Source: JAWKOK01 sp963765875
GTDB lineage: Bacteria; Chloroflexota; Anaerolineae; Caldilineales; Caldilineaceae
Assembly (NCBI GenBank): GCA_963765875.1
Contig: CAVXYK010000026.1
Coordinates: 82,362-146,361 of the forward strand
Direction: 5' to 3'
DNA length: 64,000 bases
The stretch's first letter is position 1. Each line of letters starts with the position of its first letter. The translations under genes and the position numbers were made by a program. The notes below the pieces were generated by a model. That model was not told the origin of the DNA and did no database searches. It saw nothing but the letters and a program-made list of their open reading frames with translations. Of this stretch, positions 57,779-64,000 are shown in pieces.

Positions 57779-58972
57779 TCACTCGCTCCTACTATCAGAT
57801 TTGTCTTTCCACCAGTGTTTCGGTTTCATGCGCAGCCCGTAGCCCAGCTTCACATCGAGCCAGAGCATGAACTTGCGCAGGCCCGTGCCGGCAAGGCTGC
57901 GGCCCAGCCGATGCTGCCACTTGCTGAAGTCCTTGTTGTAGGGACAGACGCGGATGCAGATGGAACAATCGCTGTTCTGCGCCACCCAGTAGCTGAAGCA
58001 TTTTTCGGCGTCGGTGGTCCACTTGCGCACGCCCTTGATGTTGGACTGACTGTAGACCTCGGTCGTCGGCGGCCCGGCCGAAATGGCCTTGACCGGGCAG
58101 CCATCCGAGCAGCGGCGGCAGACGTCGCAGAACTCCTTGACGCCAAAACTGATGGGCCGATCATGGGCCAGGGGCATGTCGGTGTAGATCTTGCCCAGCC
58201 GCACACGCGGGCCGAACGGCTCGGTGATGAGCAGCCCGTGCCGCCCATATTCGCCTAACCCGGCCATGACCGCATAAGGAATGGCCAACGAGGTGTCGTT
58301 CATGCTGGCGATGGCGTTGTAGCCCAGGTTGCGGATGTATTGGGAGATGGAGAGCAGGACCATGGCGTCGTGGGAATAGCCGAGACCGGTGGCCGCGCCG
58401 CTGAGTGCCGAGGGCACCGTGCGGATCAGATCGTAGTCCATGGACTGGGCGATGACGATGACGTGGGACAGATCGTCCGGCACTTCCTGGGGTTTGGATG
58501 TGGCGCTGATGTCGCTGAACTTTTCGGTGTAGTCCCAGCGCTCATCGCGGCCGGTGATACCCATGAGGTCGGCGCCAAACTGCTCGCCCACATGCTTGAT
58601 TTCGGTTGCGGCTTCCTCGGGCGTGCCCACATCCAGTTTGTTGGCGGAAGGCTCGCGGTAGAGCGAAAACTCATCGGTGAAGCCCTCGCGCCGGTCCTGA
58701 TCCTCTTTCAGCTCGGTGAATAGATCGCTGACATGCCAGGCCGCGTTGCGCAGCGCGAAGTCCTTCTGAGTGAAGCCGTCGGCCTTGCGCCAGGTCTTGA
58801 GCGGCTCGCGATAGGTGGTGTAGAAGAGCTTGGCCTTGTCGCTGCGAATGCGCTCGTCCCACCAGGAGCGGCGAAAGATGTCGTTCTTCTGGTTGAAGCG
58901 CTCAAAGTCGTCGAGGATCTCGAAGCCGGCGGCTTGGTCATCTGGACGCGGGGTATGGGTTTGGTCGGGCAC
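57779..58972 (-). CDS. Reductive dehalogenase homologue without Tat signal
   Basis: 397 residues, starting with GTG at 58972 behind GGAG. The corrinoid-binding region of RdhA-type proteins is seen (YIRNLGYNAIASMNDTSLAI, AVMAGLGEYGRHGLLITEPFGPRVRLGKIYTDMPL), followed by two 4Fe-4S clusters: Cys282, 285, 288, 292 (CDVCRRCSDGCP) and Cys325, 336, 339, 343 (EKCFSYW, CSICIRVCP). There is no Tat signal and no rdhB anchor gene, so it resembles cytosolic catabolic RdhA (NpRdhA) or uncharacterised homologues rather than respiratory enzymes. It is also distantly like QueG. Candidate active-site Tyr199 (GYSHDAM). The substrate may not be a halide. Confidence 0.85.
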   Translation of the reverse strand: MPDQTHTPRPDDQAAGFEILDDFERFNQKNDIFRRSWWDERIRSDKAKLFYTTYREPLKTWRKADGFTQKDFALRNAAWHVSDLFTELKEDQDRREGFTDEFSLYREPSANKLDVGTPEEAATEIKHVGEQFGADLMGITGRDERWDYTEKFSDISATSKPQEVPDDLSHVIVIAQSMDYDLIRTVPSALSGAATGLGYSHDAMVLLSISQYIRNLGYNAIASMNDTSLAIPYAVMAGLGEYGRHGLLITEPFGPRVRLGKIYTDMPLAHDRPISFGVKEFCDVCRRCSDGCPVKAISAGPPTTEVYSQSNIKGVRKWTTDAEKCFSYWVAQNSDCSICIRVCPYNKDFSKWQHRLGRSLAGTGLRKFMLWLDVKLGYGLRMKPKHWWKDKSDSRSE

Positions 58973-58986
58973 GTTTTTCTCCTGTT

Positions 58987-59080
58987 GGGCAGTTGGGTTG
59001 TGGGGAAGTGGGGGGAGCGATGATCAGTCAAACGCTTACCCAGATCCCGACAGCCCCACAACCCTACCACCCCACTGCCC
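58987..59080. repeat. Imperfect inverted repeat (GGGCAGTTGGG / CCCACTGCCC)
   Basis: GGGCAGTTGGGTTGTGGGG (58987-59005) against CCCCACAACCCTACCACC through ACTGCCC (59054-59080). It lies between divergent RdhA-like and hydrolase-like genes, next to the RdhA start. Confidence 0.6.
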
Positions 59081-59234
59081 TACAGCACAAGTGACCTGTT
59101 CACGCATGTTGCAGTTCCAGCCTTTACACGGCACCATTCAGAACAAATGTTCTAGCGATTCCTTGAATTTGCCACCGCTGTGACACGGGTTCCGATGTGG
59201 CGCTAAAGCACCCTCCTGAAAGGAGCAGCTATCG

Positions 59235-59867
59235 ATGATCGAACATATTCCTGAGCAGGTCAACGCCGCCTTCCTCTACTTTCATTCAGCAGGCACATCA
59301 TCCGATGAGTTTGCACCGTTTCTGCCCCATCTAGTCGAGCAGCTACCCAACACCTACATCTGGGCCGGCGACGGTGTCATCGGCCGCTCACCGCTGATGC
59401 ATCAGGGATCTCACTATGCGAATGACACCAAGCGCTACTGGTTCACCTTTCCCATGCAGGATGCCAGTTCGCCCGAGAGCTTTGCCGCCAACACCGAAGC
59501 CATGGGCGCGGTGTTGACCTGCGCCGGCTGCTATGTCAACGCTCTCACCGATCAGGTCATGGCTCGCTTCCAGTTACCGGCCGAACGAGTCGTATTGAGC
59601 GGATTCCAACACGGCTCCTGTGTTGCCCTGGCCGCAGCCATGGTGCGCAGGGATGATCCGTACACGCTGGCGATTATCTTCGAGCCGTACATCCTCGAAG
59701 GCTACTACCTGAAGGACGAACAGTCCCTGCCAGCCACAACCGTTGTTTGTATCGACAACCAGCACATTCGCCAACGTACGATTAAGTGGCTGCAATTCGA
59801 CACTGTCGAAGCATTCCAATCCTACTGGCATGAACACGCAACACCTTACTCTGGATGGCGGCGGTGA
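59235..59867 (+). CDS. Alpha/beta-hydrolase fold protein lacking the nucleophile serine
   Basis: 210 residues; AAGGAG upstream of the ATG. Phospholipase/carboxylesterase-like fold: FLYFHSAGTSSDEF (oxyanion strand), then LSGFQHGSCVALAAAM, where the usual GFSQGG elbow has Gln in place of the Ser. The late Asp is seen in VVCIDNQHIR. Loss of the nucleophile suggests a non-hydrolytic or altered function. No frame problem. It is divergent from the RdhA-like gene and convergent with GH127. Confidence 0.65.
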   Translation: MIEHIPEQVNAAFLYFHSAGTSSDEFAPFLPHLVEQLPNTYIWAGDGVIGRSPLMHQGSHYANDTKRYWFTFPMQDASSPESFAANTEAMGAVLTCAGCYVNALTDQVMARFQLPAERVVLSGFQHGSCVALAAAMVRRDDPYTLAIIFEPYILEGYYLKDEQSLPATTVVCIDNQHIRQRTIKWLQFDTVEAFQSYWHEHATPYSGWRR

Positions 59868-59952
59868 TAGTCTGGACGAGGAAATGTTCGGTGCGGCCAT
59901 TAAGACTATGAACGCAGCGACGACGAACTGAGTGCTGTGGTGTCAACAGACT

Positions 59953-61887
59953 CTACTGCATCGGCGGAACGATGGGCAGCGTGCTACGTCGGAGCACCGT
60001 ACAACCCAAGGGCACGAGTTCATGGTCGCCCAAGCGGATGCGCACCGGGGGCTGATCCCAGGGCCGGTCGCCGGCTTCAGCGACCCGCTCGAAAGTACAT
60101 CCATGCCCATCCTCGGCTTCGGATAGCAGAGGAACCTGGTAGGCCTCCGCTACATCCCGTGGGACGACATCGTAGTCGTGGAAATCGGGCAGCGGGTAAT
60201 CTTTGATTGGTTTTATATGATGGCCAATGGGCATGGCGTATTGCAGCGGTCCACGACGTACCGTATATTCGCCATTGGCGTTCTCAACGATATGCGTGGA
60301 TGCAATGAAGGAAACGGATACCTCGTCGCCTTCTTGCCACGCTTTGCGTAGAACCAGATAGCCTGCATCTGCGCGTAAATTGGCGCCTTCGGATATGATT
60401 TGCACATTGGTCGCCCACGCGGGCTTGCGCAGGTAGAGATCAAACTCGACCGTTCGGTCAGGATGTATGGTCAACTCCACGCTTTCGGTGAAGGGATAGT
60501 CGGTGCGCATTTCTACGGTCACGGCCACATCGTTTATCGTCGTCGAAACGCTGGACGGGCCGTAGAGAACCACGGCCAATCCTTGGCCATCGACCGTGCG
60601 CATCCACATGCGGCTGACGAAGTGGGGCATGAGCCGTACGGCGTTAGGATTGCAGCAGACGGCTACATCCTCGTGGGTGGGCGAGTACTTGTGGCGTCCA
60701 GCCTGCTGCCAGTGGTATTTCGGCTCACCTCGCCACAGTCCCTTCAAGGTCGGATCAAACTGGTAACGATCGGCGCTGTAGGCGTCAAGGGTCGAGGCCA
60801 GAGCTTTCATCCGGTTTTCGGTCGAGACATAACAGACGGCCGTACCGTCGGGCAGGCGCGCGCCCTGAGCGGCATTGAAGGCCAGATTCTCTGCCCAGTC
60901 GGCGAAGCCCGGTTTGCCGAACTTCTCGGCCGCGCTCAACACGCTGTTCATCAGCTCGAAGATCACACAATATTCGTAGCCGACGTCGGGCATGGGCAAG
61001 CCGTGAATGTCCTCATCGCCGATGAGCGCTCCACTGGGCGTTAGGTAGCGCACCAGTTTCGCAAAGGCGTTGCCGACGCCCGACTCCATGGTCTCGTCAC
61101 CAGACATGACCGATGCCCAGACCAGCACACGAAGATGCTCGGCCGGGTGTGCGGCGTGCCCTCGCATGGGCAGCATGTGGTTGGCCAGATGTTCGAGCTT
61201 GAGATCATCGTTATTGAAAAACCCGGGTGCGTTGCAGAAATCCTGATAGAGCCAGACACCAAATTCTCGATAGGCTTCATCACCGGTGATAATGTACAGC
61301 CACTCCATCACGTCTACGTACATCAGGCCGTGGGTCAGCCCGGTGAGAATGCTGACCTGGTTGACCAAAAAGTATGGCTGATCGGGACCATATTGGCTCA
61401 TGGTCAACTTGGCCGCCCGTTCCACCACGCGCAGATAGTCCTCGTCGCCCGTCAACTCGTAGTAGGAGAGTAGCGCCAGCATTGCCCGGCTCTGGCTCCA
61501 CAGTTCTCCGTTCTCTCCCCGCTTGTGGCTGAAACGCGTCTCGCGGTCATAGATGCCGATATAGCCATCCGGATCCTGGGTGGCCTTGAGATCGGCCAGC
61601 GCCTGGTCAACGATGGCCTTGCCTCGAGCATGATTGGCAAGATAGGCCATCTGCGTCAGGCCGATCAGCCAGTTGCCCCTGGTCTCGCTGTCCCACCACT
61701 GGAGTTGGAAGTCGCGGGCGCTGACTCGATCCTTGAAGAGATCGTTGGAAGCGTGTTCGGTCAGTTCGTCTAAATGGCCGGCGAAACCGCCATCAAGGTC
61801 GCGATGCATCTGTTCAAGAATCCAGCCACGGGGTCGAACTTCGCCAAATCGCAGCGGGCGGAATTGTGGTTGTATCGGATTGTTCAT
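59953..61887 (-). CDS. Glycoside hydrolase family 127-like (DUF1680), second copy
   Basis: 644 residues from the ATG at 61887, GGAGG upstream. Same plan as the enzyme at 33438 but clearly divergent: FRPLRFGEVRPRGWILEQMHRDLDGGFAGHLDEL, DPDGYIGIYDRETRF, SQSRAMLALLSYYELTGDEDYL, and the Cys pair VAVCCNPNAVRLMPHF. The CPTSGTE acid motif of the first copy is replaced by GYEYCVIFELMNSVLSAAEKFG. No signal peptide is seen. Probably a cytoplasmic furanosidase or related uronate/glycan enzyme. Confidence 0.85.
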   Translation of the reverse strand: MNNPIQPQFRPLRFGEVRPRGWILEQMHRDLDGGFAGHLDELTEHASNDLFKDRVSARDFQLQWWDSETRGNWLIGLTQMAYLANHARGKAIVDQALADLKATQDPDGYIGIYDRETRFSHKRGENGELWSQSRAMLALLSYYELTGDEDYLRVVERAAKLTMSQYGPDQPYFLVNQVSILTGLTHGLMYVDVMEWLYIITGDEAYREFGVWLYQDFCNAPGFFNNDDLKLEHLANHMLPMRGHAAHPAEHLRVLVWASVMSGDETMESGVGNAFAKLVRYLTPSGALIGDEDIHGLPMPDVGYEYCVIFELMNSVLSAAEKFGKPGFADWAENLAFNAAQGARLPDGTAVCYVSTENRMKALASTLDAYSADRYQFDPTLKGLWRGEPKYHWQQAGRHKYSPTHEDVAVCCNPNAVRLMPHFVSRMWMRTVDGQGLAVVLYGPSSVSTTINDVAVTVEMRTDYPFTESVELTIHPDRTVEFDLYLRKPAWATNVQIISEGANLRADAGYLVLRKAWQEGDEVSVSFIASTHIVENANGEYTVRRGPLQYAMPIGHHIKPIKDYPLPDFHDYDVVPRDVAEAYQVPLLSEAEDGHGCTFERVAEAGDRPWDQPPVRIRLGDHELVPLGCTVLRRSTLPIVPPMQ

Positions 61888-62103
61888 GTTTGCCTCCAAG
61901 GTTGAAATTAGGTAGGGTGCTTCAGAAGGATACTGGCCCACGCCAGGCGACGGGTAGGTTCCCGAATGGCACTACCAGTAGGTCGGATTGGTACTCCGAC
62001 CTACTGGCTCAGTCTATCCCAGCCAGGCGGAATGTCATTCCACCCTACATGACGCCAACTGTAGGTCATGCTCGAAAACGGGAACTTGTTTCTAGACGAA
62101 CCC

Positions 62104-63150
62104 TTAGCGTGAATCCCAAACCACCTGTATCATGGCGAAGTAGTTGGGCAGCGGCACATAGGGCGGCACACTGTTGCCCGTACCCAGCGCGTAGCCGCCG
62201 CGATCGGCGCAGCGCTCCAGCATGGCGCGCGCACGGCTATAGACCTCCTGCAGCTGGCTGCGGCAGATGAAATCGACGTCCAGCCCGCCCATGATGGCGA
62301 TGCGCCCGTGATATCGCTCATAGGCGTCCTCCACCGGCAGGATGTTGTCTTCGTACGAGTGACGACCATCAAAACCGATGTCGACAATATCATTGATGAT
62401 GTGTTCGAAGTAGCCGCATGAATGTAGCACGACAGGCTTGCCTGCCTGGTGAGCCGCTTCGACGATCTGACGGTACCAGGGGAAGATCAAACGGCGCATG
62501 TCCCTGGGTGCGAGCAGCGAGTTGGTGTTGAAGCCCCAGTCATCGTTGGCGACGATCGCGCCGACAATATCGTAAGGGAGGATGCGCTGGTAATAGCGCA
62601 GCAGGCGTTAGCCAACCTCGGCAAAGACATCTTCCAGCAACTGCGGATCGTCGACCAGCAGATAGCAGAGCGACTCATAGCCCAGTAGATTGATCGTGTT
62701 TTCCAGCACGCCGTTGTTGGAGAACGCAATCAGTTTCATACCTTCGGGCAGATCATCAGCCACATCATCGAGGATGGCGTAGTTTGCTGCGTCCGGGTCA
62801 GGCCATTCAAAGCGATTGAAGTCCTGTCGGTTGTGGATGAGCGCGCCCTCGTTTTGTGACACCGTGTGGCCCTTGCGCCGCTCAACACCGGTTAGGAAGG
62901 TGAACCCCGGCGCCTGCATGGTGGCATGTTCATAGCCTAAGGCATGATAGGCTCGGATCACCCGTCGCAGGCTCGAGGCCGGATCTGTCGGTTCTGGGCC
63001 TGGAACGACCTGTCGGTAGAGGTCTTCATTGAGTATGAACTCGAACAAAGTTGGCCGCGACGGAACCTGGCGCTTCAACACGGCAAGCAGGTTGTCAAAA
63101 TTCGCCGGATCGCGGCGCTGAGGCGGTTTTGTCCAGAGGGTTTCTGTCAT
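62104..63150 (-). pseudogene. UroD/MtaA-like methyltransferase-family gene with in-frame TAA
   Basis: About 348 codons with one internal TAA at 62608-62610. The frame is the same before (LVDDPQLLEDVFAEVG) and after (RLLRYYQRILPYDIVGAIVANDDWGFNTNSLL) the stop. UroD-superfamily barrel features: FLTGVERRKG, GAIVANDDWG, the zinc-type motif VVLHSCGYFEHII (His-x-Cys region as in MtaA/CmuA), and IAIMGGLDVDFIC. The start ATG is at 63150. Without the stop the gene looks fully intact, so the stop is recent or an error. Next to another UroD-like gene upstream, possibly a pair that arose by duplication. Confidence 0.78.
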
Positions 63151-63186
63151 TGTGATCCGTCCCGGGTTGTGTGATTGGAAGCGATT

Positions 63187-63325
63187 TTTGTCACAGATGG
63201 ACACAGATTTCCACAGATGGGACACAGATAGATTTTAAGTTCACAGGTCCTCTGGTAACGCAGAGCGCCCCAATAATCATCTGTGAATATCAGGTTTGTA
63301 TCTGTGTCAATCTGTGACAAAATCC
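63187..63325. repeat. CACAGAT-family hairpin repeat
   Basis: GTCACAGATGGACACAGATT then CCACAGATGGGACACAGAT at the left; CATCTGTGAATATC and GTATCTGTGTCAATCTGTGAC at the right. It lies between two UroD-like genes. Confidence 0.88.
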
Positions 63326-63349
63326 TCATTCTCTCGCCAAAATCATCGC

Positions 63350-64000
63350 CTATCGACGACAAAAATCAACCAGCGCCTGGGACTGTGCATGCAGGTTCTC
63401 GTCGCGCGTCCACATGGGGATCTCGCAGCCGGCGCCGCTGATCGCACGTGAGCCGCCGATCTCCATGCAGTGGGTGGCGGCAGCGTAGACTTCCTCGGGT
63501 GTGCCGTCGAGCATGACCGACGACGGATCAAAGTTCCCGCAGAAAGAGACCCGATCGCCATAGTTCGCCACCGCCGCCTCCATGTCGACCATGTGGTCGA
63601 GGTCAATGATATCAGCGCCGGTTTCGACCATGGCGTCGACAATGTTGTTGGTGTCGCCGCAGATGTGCAGGCGGGCCAGCGCACCCATCTCGTGGACGGC
63701 GTCAAAGATGCGCTTCTCGTATGGCAGGGCAAAGCGGCGATACATCTGGGGACTGACCAGCGAGCCAACGGCATCACCCAGCCCGATGATGTCGGCCCCG
63801 GCTTCGACCTGGGCCTTGGCAAATTCGATGGCGACCTCAACGCAGATCTCGCAGAGTTCTTCCACAAACTCCGGCTGAAGGGCGACGTCGAGCATGATGT
63901 TGTTGATGTTGCGCAGATCGCTGGCTTCGGCCAGGGCCCCTTCCACCCATCCCATGATCGGGACCTCGCCGCCCACCCGTTCGCGGAAGAGGCGGATCGC
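63350..64000 (-). CDS. UroD/MtaA-like protein (5' end cut by window edge)
   Basis: The last 217 codons of a UroD-superfamily gene entering from the right edge. Visible: VPIMGWVEGALAEASDLRNI, the barrel strands GADIIGLGDAVGSLVSP, the metal motif LARLHICGDTNNIVDAM (His-x-Cys, as in MtaA methylcobamide:CoM methyltransferase), DLDHMVDMEAAV and SFCGNFDPSSVML. The HxC plus late Cys (AGCEIP) are the zinc ligands of MtaA/CmuA-type enzymes, so a corrinoid-linked methyl transfer is more likely than haem synthesis. The C terminus is complete. Confidence 0.85.
   Translation of the reverse strand, partial: AIRLFRERVGGEVPIMGWVEGALAEASDLRNINNIMLDVALQPEFVEELCEICVEVAIEFAKAQVEAGADIIGLGDAVGSLVSPQMYRRFALPYEKRIFDAVHEMGALARLHICGDTNNIVDAMVETGADIIDLDHMVDMEAAVANYGDRVSFCGNFDPSSVMLDGTPEEVYAAATHCMEIGGSRAISGAGCEIPMWTRDENLHAQSQALVDFCRR

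Overview
The window reads as a chromosomal segment of a Chloroflexota-like bacterium (Anaerolineae or Caldilineae is my best guess). This is inferred from protein style, not from a marker gene: an A2-type caa3 oxidase set, proline/threonine-rich linkers in secreted proteins, a SARP regulator, GH127 enzymes, DUF362, MtaA/UroD-like proteins and a reductive-dehalogenase homologue. Base composition is moderately GC-rich. The restriction-modification cassette near 40-42 kb looks more AT-rich than its surroundings.

Layout. 0-5.6 kb (minus): cytochrome c oxidase operon (extra COX2-like membrane hairpin, subunits II, I, IV, III, CtaG, then a secreted protein cut by the window edge). 5.8-8.5 kb (plus): PerR-like regulator and a P1B-4 metal-efflux ATPase behind two identical-type Fur-family boxes. 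8.5-14.3 kb: a secreted beta-propeller, peptide deformylase, a RodZ-like protein, a cell-wall amidase and a double-GNAT acetyltransferase. 14.6-18.6 kb: an aminotransferase / threonine-dehydratase-like / ACT-domain operon and a Nudix hydrolase. 18.6-28.4 kb: a MacB-type ABC exporter, a SARP regulator, a NarX/NarL-type two-component system with an extra receiver-only protein, and MobA. 28.7-31.8 kb: zinc/manganese- and iron-binding lipoproteins and ribosomal protein bL28. 32.2-39.3 kb: a sugar-acid/glycan catabolic region (UroD-like, GH127, mannonate dehydratase, RraA-like, DUF362). 39.3-42.2 kb: a Phd-like antitoxin and a C5-methylase / Vsr / NgoMIV-like restriction cassette. 42.5-49.9 kb: LacZ-type GH2, an RsmC-like methylase, an IS1634-like relic and a secreted metzincin-like lipoprotein. 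50-55 kb: membrane, hydrolase, methyltransferase, kinase and lipoprotein genes. 55.4-64 kb: a second catabolic region (sialidase-like, MetE-like, RdhA-like, GH127, two UroD-like).

The two catabolic regions probably liberate and break down plant-type sugars: GH127 (arabinofuranosidase family), GH2 and sialidase-like enzymes release sugars, UxuA and RraA-like enzymes process sugar acids, and the UroD/MtaA-like, MetE-like and RdhA-like proteins suggest corrinoid or methyl chemistry whose substrate is not visible here.

Most striking at sequence level: many otherwise well-preserved genes are split by single-base frame changes, 13 of the 14 I could place being in the same (+1) direction. Either the assembly carries systematic one-base insertions or something unusual affects reading. 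One further gene has an in-frame TAA. Intergenic DNA is rich in long hairpin-forming repeats of several families. I saw no tRNA, rRNA or CRISPR array.
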